Source: AC-32 sp963736055
GTDB taxonomy: Bacteria > Actinomycetota > Thermoleophilia > Gaiellales > Gaiellaceae
Length of the DNA stretch: 64,000 bases
Assembly (NCBI GenBank): GCA_963736055.1
Contig: CAVTNM010000001.1
Span: forward strand, 124,001 to 188,000
Direction of reading: 5' to 3'
Each line of letters starts with the position of its first letter. Positions within the stretch are counted from its first letter, which is position 1. The notes beneath the pieces were generated by a model. It did not search any database, was not told where the DNA came from, and saw nothing but the letters and a program-made list of their open reading frames with translations. The position numbers and the translations under genes are program-made. Shown here piece after piece: positions 41,575-49,774 of the stretch.

Positions 41575-41594
41575 TCTGACCCGTCCGGGTCAGA
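41575..41594 (+). terminator. Stem-loop after CinA-like gene
   Basis: TCTGACCC (41575-41582), a four-base loop and GGGTCAGA (41587-41594), perfect 8-base arms, four bases after the stop codon. No T-tract. Confidence 0.45.
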
Positions 41595-41672
41595 GCCTCT
41601 CGCCGGGATCCCTGATACCGTGGTGTCGGTCGCTTCGATCTGGGAAGTCGCTGTGGCCTGCGCTCCAGACCG

Positions 41673-42686
41673 ATGTTGACCGAGCTGACCACGCGTACGG
41701 GTTACTCACCCATCCAGGGGTTCGCGCAGCTACGGCGAATTGCCGATGCGGTGAGGGTGAAGGTGGGTCGTCGCAGTCTGATCGTCGCGCTGGTGCTGGT
41801 CTCCGGCGCCGGCGTGTTCCTGGCCGTGCAGCGCACCGGCACGACGGTTTTCGCAGCCGCCGCTACGCCCGACTGGCGCTACCTGATCGCGGGTCTCGCG
41901 ATCTGCGCGGCGGTGCAGCCGCTGCGCGCGCTCGCCTGGACGTCGACAGTCCGCTCACCCGTCGGGTTCCGGGCGATGTACGCCGCCAGCTCGGTCGGAT
42001 CGTTTCTCGACACCGTGCTTCCCGGGCGACTGGGCGAGGCCTCGAAGGTCGCTGTCCTGAAGGTCGCTGCGGGTCCTCGCTGGCCCGGTTTCTCGCGCGC
42101 GGGCGGGAGCCTGCTCTGCGCCCACCTGCTCGAGATGGTCGCCTTCGTGCTCGTCGGCGCCGCCTCCGTGTTCTTCCTCCCGGTGCCGGCCTGGGCGAAG
42201 CTGACGATGGTCGTCGGCCTGCCGCTGGCCGCCGGAGGGTTGGTTCTCCTCTCCGTGCTGCACCACAAGGTGAGCCACCGGCTTCCTCAGAGCGTCGGCG
42301 CGTTTCTGGCAGGCGCTGCCGCGCCGAAGACGATCATGCTCCGCGCGGGCCTGATCCTCATCCTGACCTGGGTCGCCCGCTGGTTCGGCGTTCTCTTCCT
42401 GCTCCACGCAGTCGGCGTCCACGTCGGCGTCGGCTCCGCGCTGCTCTACATGGTCGTCACCGGCCTGGCGAACACGATGCCGTTCCTCCCGGGGAACGTC
42501 GGCCTCTACCAGGGTGCCGCGATCGGCGCGCTGGCGATGGCCGGTCACGGCGGCACGACCGCCGTCGCCGCGAGCGTCTTCACACCGGCCGCCGGCAGTC
42601 TCGCGACTGCGGTCGCCGCCATGGTCGGGCTTTCGCTCTACGGCCGCCGCCTCGGCGAGCTCCGCCGCGCGGCCGTTCGCTTCTAG
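41673..42686 (+). CDS. Flippase-like / lysylphosphatidylglycerol synthetase TM-domain family protein
   Basis: 337 residues with about eight membrane segments (SLIVALVLVSGAGVFLAV, YLIAGLAICAAVQPLRALAW, HLLEMVAFVLVGAASVFFL, ALLYMVVTGLANTMPFLPG). The motifs LDTVLPGRLGEASKVAVLK and MPFLPGNVGLYQGA are typical for the AglD/UPF0104 group, in which PGRxGE and PGxxGxxE-like loops line the transport path. The second motif here ends in Q instead of the more usual E. Members are proposed lipid or glycolipid flippases. ATG 41673. Confidence 0.82.
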   Translation: MLTELTTRTGYSPIQGFAQLRRIADAVRVKVGRRSLIVALVLVSGAGVFLAVQRTGTTVFAAAATPDWRYLIAGLAICAAVQPLRALAWTSTVRSPVGFRAMYAASSVGSFLDTVLPGRLGEASKVAVLKVAAGPRWPGFSRAGGSLLCAHLLEMVAFVLVGAASVFFLPVPAWAKLTMVVGLPLAAGGLVLLSVLHHKVSHRLPQSVGAFLAGAAAPKTIMLRAGLILILTWVARWFGVLFLLHAVGVHVGVGSALLYMVVTGLANTMPFLPGNVGLYQGAAIGALAMAGHGGTTAVAASVFTPAAGSLATAVAAMVGLSLYGRRLGELRRAAVRF

Positions 42687-42761
42687 TTAGAGCGCCTTCC
42701 CGGCCGAAGCCTTGTGCCGGCGGGCCGCGCTGAACGGCGCCTGGACGGCGTCCTCAGCGCA

Positions 42762-42782
42762 CTCGTAGCCTCCGGCTACGAG
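42762..42782. terminator. Perfect CTCGTAGCC hairpin downstream of the flippase gene
   Basis: CTCGTAGCC (42762-42770), a three-base loop, GGCTACGAG (42774-42782). It lies in the 165-base gap between the convergent flippase-like and cupin genes and may terminate either one. No T-tract. Confidence 0.45.
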
Positions 42783-42851
42783 CACTCCCTGCGTCCTTGC
42801 CAGGCACCGCCCATCGCACCCCGCCGGCGAAGCGTCAGCCGGGAATGCGCT

Positions 42852-43215
42852 CTAGCCCAGCCTCTCCGGATCCGCCGGCTGACCGTCGCGGCCGACGTAA
42901 CCATCCTCGGCGCCGACCACGAGCAGCACGAGCTCCTCGTCCCCGACGCTCGTCACCTGCCGCGGCGTCGTGGACTCGACGTGGCAGAGCCCACCCGGGC
43001 CGAGCTCGCGCGTCTCGCCGGGGAGCGCGAACCGGCGCGCGACCCGCGTGGACGAAGTAGACCTCGTCCTGCCGCTCGTGGTAGTGGGGCCTCGCAACGG
43101 TCCCGGGAGCGAGCACGAGCACGTTCACGCCGAACGCCGTCACGCCGAGCTCCTGGCGCACCTTGCGGAAGACGCCGTCGCCCATCCCGTCGACCGACCC
43201 GAAGGCGTAGCCCAT
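42852..43215 (-). CDS. Cupin-domain protein, frameshifted
   Basis: About 120 residues if one base of the plus-strand GG at 43034-43035 is removed. The first part has the cupin motif 1, ARPHYHERQDEVYFVHAG, with the metal-binding His, His and Glu. The next frame supplies FALPGETRELGPGGLCHVES, motif 2 and LVVGAEDGYVGRDG. Single-domain cupins of this size bind a divalent metal and often act on small metabolites or sense them. Start ATG 43215. Confidence 0.75.
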
Positions 43216-43232
43216 GGCCCGAGCGTACAGGC

Positions 43233-43261
43233 CACAGTGACAGTCACTGTGACTGTCACTG
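43233..43261 (-). repeat. Dispersed palindromic GTGACAGTCAC element, copy 3
   Basis: 29 bases whose minus strand matches 21207-21235 exactly. The arms CAGTGACAGTCAC and GTGACTGTCACTG flank one central base. It lies between the starts or ends of the cupin and hydroxyacid dehydrogenase genes, again in an intergenic gap. Confidence 0.8.
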
Positions 43262-43295
43262 GGGTTCGGTCCGCGGCGGCTGGGTCGCGCGCCGG

Positions 43296-44195
43296 CTAGG
43301 CCTGAACCGGCGTGAGCGCGGGCTCTCCGCGCTCCACGGCCAGTAGGTTGTCGACCACGAGCCGGGTCATGGCCTCCCGCGTCTGCCGGGTTGCGCTGCC
43401 GAGGTGCGGCGTCAGCACGACGTTCGGCAGCTCGAAGAGCTCACGCGGCACCGCGGGCTCGTGGGCGAAGACATCGAGCCCGGCGCGGATCCGGCCCGAG
43501 ACGAGCTCGGCGACGAGCGCCGCCTCGTCCACGATCTCGCCACGAGCGGCGTTCACCAGGCAGGCGCCGTCCCGGAGGAGCGACAACCGCCGCGCGTCGA
43601 TCAGCCCCTCGGTCTCCGGGCTGAGCGGTGCGTGGATGGTGACGATGTCGGCCTCGGCGAGCAGCTCGTCCAGGTCGCGGAACTCGCCCAGGTCGGTCTC
43701 GACGCGTCGCCGTTGCGTGTAGAGGACGCGCAGCTCGAAGCCGGCCGCACGCCTTGCCACGGCGCTCCCGATTCGTCCGAGGCCGACGATGCCGAGCGTG
43801 GAGCCGGTCACCTCTTCGGCAAGACTCCCTTCCGACCATGAGCCCGTCCAGCCGCCGGAGCGGACGAGGCGGTCGCCTTCCACGACCTGCCGCCTGGTCG
43901 CAAGGATCAGCGCGAAGGCGAGATCGGCCGTCGCGTCGCTGAGCACGCCGGGCGTGTTGGTGACCACGACCCCGCGCTCGGCGCAGGCGCGGACGTCGAC
44001 GCGGTCGTAGCCGACGCCGAAGTTGGCGACGATCCGCAGACCTGGCAGCAGGTCGAGCGGAACGGGCTCGTTCGCGGCCACCAGCCCCTCGACCTCGGCG
44101 CGGGGCTCGCTCAGCGAGGCGAGCGAGAGCACCTCGACGTCGTCGAGCTCCTCGAACGCGGGCCCCGGGTAGCGGCGGGTGGCAAGGATCTTCAC
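43296..44195 (-). CDS. D-isomer-specific 2-hydroxyacid dehydrogenase
   Basis: 299 residues. Fits the glyoxylate/hydroxypyruvate reductase group: IVANFGVGYDRVDVRACAER, VVTNTPGVLSDATADLAFAL, NAD-binding LGIVGLGRIGSAVARRAAGF, IVTIHAPLSPETEGLI, VNAARGEIVDEAALV and the catalytic His in VVLTPHLGSATRQTR. Reduces 2-keto acids such as glyoxylate with NAD(P)H, cytoplasmic. GTG start at 44195 with no good ribosome binding site. Confidence 0.9.
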   Translation of the reverse strand: MKILATRRYPGPAFEELDDVEVLSLASLSEPRAEVEGLVAANEPVPLDLLPGLRIVANFGVGYDRVDVRACAERGVVVTNTPGVLSDATADLAFALILATRRQVVEGDRLVRSGGWTGSWSEGSLAEEVTGSTLGIVGLGRIGSAVARRAAGFELRVLYTQRRRVETDLGEFRDLDELLAEADIVTIHAPLSPETEGLIDARRLSLLRDGACLVNAARGEIVDEAALVAELVSGRIRAGLDVFAHEPAVPRELFELPNVVLTPHLGSATRQTREAMTRLVVDNLLAVERGEPALTPVQA

Positions 44196-44234
44196 GGCGA
44201 CTCGCAGGATCTCGCATCTCCCTGCCCCGCGCGG

Positions 44235-44263
44235 TTGACCTCGGGCCTCGTGCGTGGTTCAGT
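44235..44263 (+). promoter_or_regulatory. -35/-10 promoter of the DUF4234 gene
   Basis: TTGACC (44235-44240), a 17-base spacer, and TTCAGT (44258-44263). Unlike the leaderless promoters nearby, it leaves about 20 bases of leader including a GGAGGAGG ribosome binding site. Confidence 0.5.
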
Positions 44264-44288
44264 CGCACAACCGATGGAGGAGGCACGC

Positions 44289-44684
44289 ATGAACGGCAAC
44301 ACCGGCCCGCTCGGCCGACCGCGCGGGATCGGCTTCGGGATCCTGATGTTCATCATCACGCTCGGCTTCTACGGGTGGTACTGGGCCTTCAAGACCCAGG
44401 AGGAGCTGAGGCAGCGCACCGGTGACGGTCTGGGCGGGGTGCTCGGCCTCGTGATCTGGATCCTGATCAGCCCGGTGAGCGCGTTCGTGATCCCCTCGGA
44501 GATCGGGAACATGTACAAGGGCGACGGACAGGAGCCGCCGGTCACGGGCTGGACGGGGTTGTGGCTCTTCCCGTTCGGCATCTTCATCGTCCCTGCGATC
44601 GTCTGGTTCGTGAAGGTTCAGGGCGCTCTCAACCAGTACTGGGAGAGCAGGTCGCCCGCGAGTGCCGCCACCGTTCCCGCCTGA
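44289..44684 (+). CDS. DUF4234 small membrane protein
   Basis: 131 residues from ATG 44289, preceded by GGAGGAGG. Three hydrophobic segments are visible: FGILMFIITLGFYGWYW, GVLGLVIWILISPVSAFVIP and GLWLFPFGIFIVPAIVWF. The FYGWYW motif after the first segment, followed by KTQEELRQRTG, is typical of DUF4234 proteins, whose role is unknown. Ends 36 bases before the PcrA gene. Confidence 0.75.
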   Translation: MNGNTGPLGRPRGIGFGILMFIITLGFYGWYWAFKTQEELRQRTGDGLGGVLGLVIWILISPVSAFVIPSEIGNMYKGDGQEPPVTGWTGLWLFPFGIFIVPAIVWFVKVQGALNQYWESRSPASAATVPA

Positions 44685-44707
44685 TCGTTAGCGCCTCCGA
44701 CTGGCGC

Positions 44708-44713
44708 TAGCAT
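44708..44713 (+). promoter_or_regulatory. -10 box TAGCAT of the PcrA/UvrD gene
   Basis: TAGCAT ends seven bases before GTG 44721; leaderless arrangement. It overlaps a small inverted repeat (TAGCGCC, loop, GGCGCTA at 44689-44709). Confidence 0.5.
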
Positions 44714-44720
44714 CGCGGAT

Positions 44721-46871
44721 GTGGCCGTCGCATCTCCCGAGCGCTACCTAGCCGACCTGAATCCCGCGCAACGCGAGGCCGTCCTCACCACGGAAGGGCC
44801 GCTGCTCGTCGTCGCCGGCGCCGGCTCCGGGAAGACCCGCGTGCTCACCTACCGGGTGGCGCACCTGATCAACGCCTGCGGCGTGAAGCCGAACGAGATC
44901 CTTGCGATCACCTTCACCAACAAGGCCGCGGGGGAGATGCGCGAGCGGCTCGAGGACCTGCTCGGCCCGGTCGCGCGCTCGATCTGGATCCTCACCTTCC
45001 ACGCCGCCTGCGGCCGGATCCTGCGCCGCGAGGCGCAGCGCCTCGGCTACCGCTCGAACTTCACGATCTACGACCAGGCCGACCAGGTCCGCCTGACCAA
45101 GGCATGCCTCGAGGAGCTGGAGCGCGATCCGAAGCGATTCGTGCCCCGCGGCATCCACGCGCAGATCTCTGCGGCCAAGAACCAGCTCGTCACGCCGCAG
45201 GAGTACGCCGGCCGCGTCGCCTCCTTCTACGACCAGACGGTCGCCGAGGTCTACGACCTCTACCAGCGACGCCTGTTCGCCTCCAACGCGGTCGACTTCG
45301 ACGACCTGCTCATGCTGACGGTGCAGGTGCTCGAGAGCTTCCCGGAGGCGCGCGAACGCTGGCAGAAGGCGTTCCGCTACATCCTGGTGGACGAGTACCA
45401 GGACACGAACCATGCCCAGTACCGGCTGCTGCGGCTGCTCGCCGAGAAGCACCGCAACGTCTGTGCGGTCGGCGACCCGGACCAGAGCATCTACGCCTTC
45501 CGCGGCGCCGACATCCGGAACATCCTCGAGTTCGAGCGTGACTTCGGCGAGACCAGGACCATCGCCCTGGAGCAGAACTACCGCTCGACGAACACGATCC
45601 TCGAGTCTGCGAACGCCGTCATCTCGCACAACCGGGAGCGCAAGCCGAAGAACCTCTGGTCGGAGCTCGGCGAGGGCGAGCCGGTGCGGGCGCTCGAGGT
45701 CGAGGACGAACACGCCGAGGCGCGCTTCGTCGCCGCCGAGATCGCGCTCCTCGTCGAGGAGGGACTGAACGGGAGCGAGATCGCGGTCTTCTACCGGACG
45801 AACGCGCAGTCGCGCGTGCTCGAGGATGTGCTCGTCCGCCAGGGCGTCGGCTACCAGGTCATCGGCGGCCCGCGCTTCTACGAGCGCGCGGAGGTCAAGG
45901 ACGTGGTCGCCTACCTGCAGGCGATCGACAACCCCTACGACGCCGTCTCGCTGCAGCGGATCGCGAACCGGCCGCGGCGTGGGATCGGCGACGCGTCGCT
46001 CGCGCGGCTCCAGGCCTACGCGGATGCCCAGGGGCTGTCGCTCTGGGAGGCTCTCGGGCACGCCGAGGAAGCGGGCATCGCGGCCGCGCCGCTGCGGGCC
46101 GTGCAGCAGCTGCAGTCGCTGCTCCAGTCGCTGCAGGCCGGCGCGCTCGAGCTCGAGGTGCCCGAGGTCATCGAGCGCGTGCTCGAGCGCAGCGGCTACA
46201 TGGATGCGCTTCGAGCCGAGCGGACGATCGAGGCGCAGGGCCGGATGGAGAACCTCCAGGAGCTCGTCGGCGTCGCGCACGAATACCAGGCGAACGCCTC
46301 CGAGCCCTCGCTCTCCGGCTTCCTGCAGGAGATCTCGCTCTACTCCGACCAGGACGCGATCCGCGGCGAGCAGAGCCTCGTGACGCTGATGACGCTCCAC
46401 AACGCGAAGGGGCTCGAGTTCCGCGCCGTCTTCATGATCGGGATGGAGGAGGGAATCTTCCCTCACGCGCGCTCGATCGAGGAACAGGGGCTCGAAGAGG
46501 AGCGCCGGCTCGCCTACGTGGGCATGACGCGTGCCCAGGAGCGGCTCGTCCTGACCCATGCGAGCGCGCGGTCTCTCTGGGGCAGCCGCTCGTACAACCT
46601 TCCGTCGCGTTTCATCGACGAGCTGCCAGAGGACAAGATCGAGCGGCAGAGGCTGCAGCCGGCCTCGTGGTCGGGCTACGGCTCGCCGACCGGAGTCGCG
46701 CCGCGCACGGACGCGCCCTCGCTCTCCACCGGTGACTCGGTGCGGCACGAGACGCTCGGAGAGGGCGTCGTGACCGCGATCGAGGCCGGCGGCGTCGTCA
46801 CGGTCCGCTTCGCCTCGGACGGGAGCGAGCGGCGCCTGATGCTCGACTACGCCCCGCTGCAGCGGATCTAA
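44721..46871 (+). CDS. pcrA: ATP-dependent DNA helicase PcrA/UvrD
   Basis: 716 residues, SF1A 3'-5' helicase in repair and replication. Motifs in order: LNPAQREAV (Q), VVAGAGSGKTRVL (I), ITFTNKAAGEMRER (Ia), DDLLMLT, VDEYQDTNHAQY (II), GDPDQSIYAFRGAD (III), LEQNYRS (IV), TLMTLHNAKGLEF (V), EEERRLAYVGMTRAQ (VI). The C-terminal tail (about 650-716) carries the Tudor-like PcrA module, SVRHETLGEGVVTAIE, which binds RNA polymerase in homologs. Ends in overlap with the convergent gene at 46868. Confidence 0.96.
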   Translation: MAVASPERYLADLNPAQREAVLTTEGPLLVVAGAGSGKTRVLTYRVAHLINACGVKPNEILAITFTNKAAGEMRERLEDLLGPVARSIWILTFHAACGRILRREAQRLGYRSNFTIYDQADQVRLTKACLEELERDPKRFVPRGIHAQISAAKNQLVTPQEYAGRVASFYDQTVAEVYDLYQRRLFASNAVDFDDLLMLTVQVLESFPEARERWQKAFRYILVDEYQDTNHAQYRLLRLLAEKHRNVCAVGDPDQSIYAFRGADIRNILEFERDFGETRTIALEQNYRSTNTILESANAVISHNRERKPKNLWSELGEGEPVRALEVEDEHAEARFVAAEIALLVEEGLNGSEIAVFYRTNAQSRVLEDVLVRQGVGYQVIGGPRFYERAEVKDVVAYLQAIDNPYDAVSLQRIANRPRRGIGDASLARLQAYADAQGLSLWEALGHAEEAGIAAAPLRAVQQLQSLLQSLQAGALELEVPEVIERVLERSGYMDALRAERTIEAQGRMENLQELVGVAHEYQANASEPSLSGFLQEISLYSDQDAIRGEQSLVTLMTLHNAKGLEFRAVFMIGMEEGIFPHARSIEEQGLEEERRLAYVGMTRAQERLVLTHASARSLWGSRSYNLPSRFIDELPEDKIERQRLQPASWSGYGSPTGVAPRTDAPSLSTGDSVRHETLGEGVVTAIEAGGVVTVRFASDGSERRLMLDYAPLQRI

Positions 46872-49036
46872 CGGACAGACTCGACCCAGTCGAGCCGGCG
46901 GCCGCAGAGCGCGCGCGGGTTCCGCACCGTGACGACGGGATCCCGGGAGTCGACCGGGCTGAGCGCCGCGGGGCCGAAGGAGTACGGCGTTCCACCGCTT
47001 CCGGGACGCCAGCCGCCCGTCGTGGCGCGGATCGTGACCAGGTGCCGGCCTGCCGGAAGCCGGACCGTGCCGAGGTCGGTGTAGAGACCCGGCCAGTTGA
47101 GCTCGTGGCGGCGCGAGCCGACCTCGCGGCCGTCGACCGAGATCGTCGCGAGCCCACGCCAGTCGCCTCCGAGCCAGGCAACGTAGTCGCCCGTCTCGGG
47201 CACGGTCACGGCCACCCGCAGCTCGCCGCGCGTGGGCGGGTACCCGAGCGGGATCGCCCGCGGCCTCGTCGCCGTGGTGATCGTGCCGCCCAACGTGGCG
47301 AGGCGGAGCACATCCGCGCAGCGCGGCACGGCCGCCGCCTGGCTCTGGCTCCCGAGCGGCAGGTGCTGCAGGATCGTCCTCGGGGTTTCCGGACGCTCCC
47401 ACACCTCGTAGTACCGCCCGCGCCGAACGAGCCGGTAGATCGACGGCGGCCTGCTCGCAGCCGGCCCGCGGCGCAGGACGAGCGTGCGATAGACGAGCAG
47501 CCCGTCGAGACGGATCCGGTCGATGTCGGCGGATTCGCCCTTGTCGAGGACGGTTCCGTCGGTGAGGTAGTCGAAGCGGTAGCGCAGCTCCGAGGCGCCC
47601 TCGGGGTCGAGCCGCCGCAGGAAGTGACGCGCGCCGTAGGGCTCGTAGGTCGTCATCAGCGCCGGTCCCTGCCCCGCGAAGTCGCGTCCGATCGTCTCCA
47701 GCTCGTGCAGCTGGCCCTGCGGCGCCAGCAGGACGTCGTGGTACTGGAGGGTGTTCGACCAGAGCACGCCGACCGCGATCGCCACTGCCGCCACCCCGGC
47801 CTCGACGGTGCGCTTGTGGGCGAGAGCCGCAGCGGTACCGGCCAGCGCCGCGGCCAGGGCGGCGGGCGAGGCCATGGCGAGCGTCTTGCCGGCCACCCAG
47901 GGCGAGCTGACTGCGAGGAAGAGCGCGCAGCCGAGCCCGGCGATGACGACGTAGGCGAGCAGCTCCCAGGCGACCTTCGTCCACGCCCACCAGACGCCGA
48001 CCGCGCCGGCCCCGATCACGAGCGCGATCAGGACGTAGGCCGGCGCCGAGTCGTGCGGGTGGACTCGGAAGTCGCCGGAAGGCCAGATGCCGAAGAGCTG
48101 GAAGCCGCTGAGCGGCCCGATCAGGTTGCCGAGGTTCGTCTCCTTGTCGAAGGCGCCGATGCGCGGCAGCCAGTCGACCGCCGCCACGAAGGCCGGGATC
48201 GCGAGCACTGCGAGCGCCCCCAGGAAGACGCCCGCCTTCGGCAGCAGCGGCTGCGGCCGCCGGATGACCACGACCGCGGCGACCAGGAGCGCGGGGGCGA
48301 GCCACACCGCTCCAGGGAGGCTGAGCGCGCAGACGAGCGAAGCACACGCAGCCGCCAGCGGCAGCGTGGCGCGGGCGCGCCTCCCCTCTGCGAGCGTCCA
48401 GGGCAGCAGCGCCGCGATCAGTGCGAGCAGCAGCGCGCCCAGCAGCTCCTTGATCCCGCCCCAGAGCGCGTACCCGAACAGGATCGCCGGCTGTGCCGCG
48501 ACGAACGCCGCGAAGGCGCGCAGCGGCCGCGAGTCGATCACTCCGGCCAGCACGGCGTAGAGCGCGAGCGCCAGCAGCGCCGCGAGAAACGTCAGGTACG
48601 GCTGAAACAGCCAGGCGACGTCGTACGAGAGGAGCTGGTGGCCGATGCCGAGCGGCATCAAGCTGCCGGTGGGGTAGCCGATGGCGAGCGTGGTGGCGAG
48701 AGCCCGCTCGTAGGTCGACGGCTCCAGGCCGGCAAGGCTGCGCCCGTGCTCCATCACGCGGTCGGTCATCGCGAAATAGGTCGCGGTGTCGTCGAGCTTG
48801 ATGTAGCCGGCGAACGTCGCTCGTCCGGAGAGGACGATCGGAGCAGCGAAGACGGCGAAGACGCCCGCGGCCGCTCCGTACGCCCACGGGTCTGGGCGCT
48901 CGCGCCAGGGAACGCTGAGGAGCAAGCCGGCCGCGGCGAGCCCGACCACGAGCGGGCCGGCCAGCTCGGCCGTCGCGTCCGTGAGCGTGGCGAACTGCGC
49001 CGCCAGGATCACCATCGTCAATCCGGCCGGCAGCAC
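46868..49036 (-). CDS. Large polytopic membrane protein with C-terminal beta domain, GT-C-like
   Basis: 722 residues from GTG 49036; the frame is open upstream to the previous stop at 49151-49153. That upstream stretch encodes a convincing extra helix (LPSLLVAWVFFPLVLAGLC) without ATG, GTG or TTG, so a CTG start at 49150 or 49141 is possible. About 10-12 hydrophobic segments form the first 430 residues, followed by an extracytoplasmic region and a beta-rich end (GDYVAWLGGDWRGLATISVD, LPAGRHLVTIRAT). The layout suits GT-C glycosyltransferases or oligosaccharide/membrane assembly proteins, but no catalytic motif was fixed. A role with the neighbour gene at 49151 is likely. Confidence 0.65.
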   Translation of the reverse strand: MLPAGLTMVILAAQFATLTDATAELAGPLVVGLAAAGLLLSVPWRERPDPWAYGAAAGVFAVFAAPIVLSGRATFAGYIKLDDTATYFAMTDRVMEHGRSLAGLEPSTYERALATTLAIGYPTGSLMPLGIGHQLLSYDVAWLFQPYLTFLAALLALALYAVLAGVIDSRPLRAFAAFVAAQPAILFGYALWGGIKELLGALLLALIAALLPWTLAEGRRARATLPLAAACASLVCALSLPGAVWLAPALLVAAVVVIRRPQPLLPKAGVFLGALAVLAIPAFVAAVDWLPRIGAFDKETNLGNLIGPLSGFQLFGIWPSGDFRVHPHDSAPAYVLIALVIGAGAVGVWWAWTKVAWELLAYVVIAGLGCALFLAVSSPWVAGKTLAMASPAALAAALAGTAAALAHKRTVEAGVAAVAIAVGVLWSNTLQYHDVLLAPQGQLHELETIGRDFAGQGPALMTTYEPYGARHFLRRLDPEGASELRYRFDYLTDGTVLDKGESADIDRIRLDGLLVYRTLVLRRGPAASRPPSIYRLVRRGRYYEVWERPETPRTILQHLPLGSQSQAAAVPRCADVLRLATLGGTITTATRPRAIPLGYPPTRGELRVAVTVPETGDYVAWLGGDWRGLATISVDGREVGSRRHELNWPGLYTDLGTVRLPAGRHLVTIRATTGGWRPGSGGTPYSFGPAALSPVDSRDPVVTVRNPRALCGRRLDWVESVR

Positions 49037-49150
49037 GAGCGGGCGGGGGAGGCGCGTGCCGCTCGCGATCTCGAGCAGGCGCCCGCAGCCGAGACAGAGG
49101 CCCGCGAGGACGAGCGGGAAGAAGACCCAGGCTACGAGCAGCGAGGGCAG

Positions 49151-49723
49151 CTAGCCGACCGGCGCCAGTGCGCCCGAGGTGATCAGCTTGCGGGCCCGCT
49201 CCGGCGACGGGTCGAACACCTCGATCTGCAGGTTCGAGCCGGGGTACGCGACGTAGACGTTGGTCGGATGCGACCCGTCGTAGACGGCGAAGCCGCCGTG
49301 AGGCGCCGAGAACGTCGACTCGCCCGGCTTCTTCCCGAGCTCCTGGAGAACCTTGAGGGCGTTCGACACCGGGTAGGTGCCGACGATGGTGTAGTTGGGC
49401 TGGCGGGCGCCGATGACGACGTCGTGCGGCAGGTAGCGGACGAACACGCGCCCGTTGGACGTCCGCGTCAGCTCGTAGGTCGCGCCGTCCTTCGGCCCGA
49501 CCCAGTAGATCGGATGCCCCGCTTGAGTCGCGATCTCCTGGAGCCGGCTCGCGCTGGCCGCCGTCGGCCCGATCGGCTGGGTGCTGGACGCTTTCGACCC
49601 GTCGTCGTTGCCGCGGACGAGCAGCCACGCGACGAACGCGATCGCGATCGCAACCGCGATGGCGGCTCCGATTCGCACGTTGGGGAGGCCCGAGCCCGCG
49701 CTCGTTCCTTGGGACATAGCCAC
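49151..49723 (-). CDS. Membrane-anchored hypothetical protein
   Basis: 190 residues from GTG 49723 (ATG 49717 is an alternative). An N-terminal membrane anchor (IGAAIAVAIAIAFVAWLLV) is followed by a low-complexity linker and an extracytoplasmic domain: YWVGPKDGATYELTRTSNG, VFVRYLPHDVVIG and TFSAPHGGFAVYDGSHPTNVY. The family was not recognised with certainty. A TATCCT sequence lies five bases before the GTG. It directly precedes the polytopic membrane protein gene, and no bases separate them, which suggests a joint role. Confidence 0.65.
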   Translation of the reverse strand: MAMSQGTSAGSGLPNVRIGAAIAVAIAIAFVAWLLVRGNDDGSKASSTQPIGPTAASASRLQEIATQAGHPIYWVGPKDGATYELTRTSNGRVFVRYLPHDVVIGARQPNYTIVGTYPVSNALKVLQELGKKPGESTFSAPHGGFAVYDGSHPTNVYVAYPGSNLQIEVFDPSPERARKLITSGALAPVG

Positions 49724-49774
49724 GGCACAGGATAGGTTCCGCTCCGGCCGGGATCGTCCTCCCGGGCAGCGGCG

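Noticed and set aside
44748..49628. A 1626-residue minus-strand frame across pcrA and the membrane protein gene
   Set aside because: Shadow frame; the plus-strand pcrA and the minus-strand membrane protein in another frame carry all recognisable motifs.
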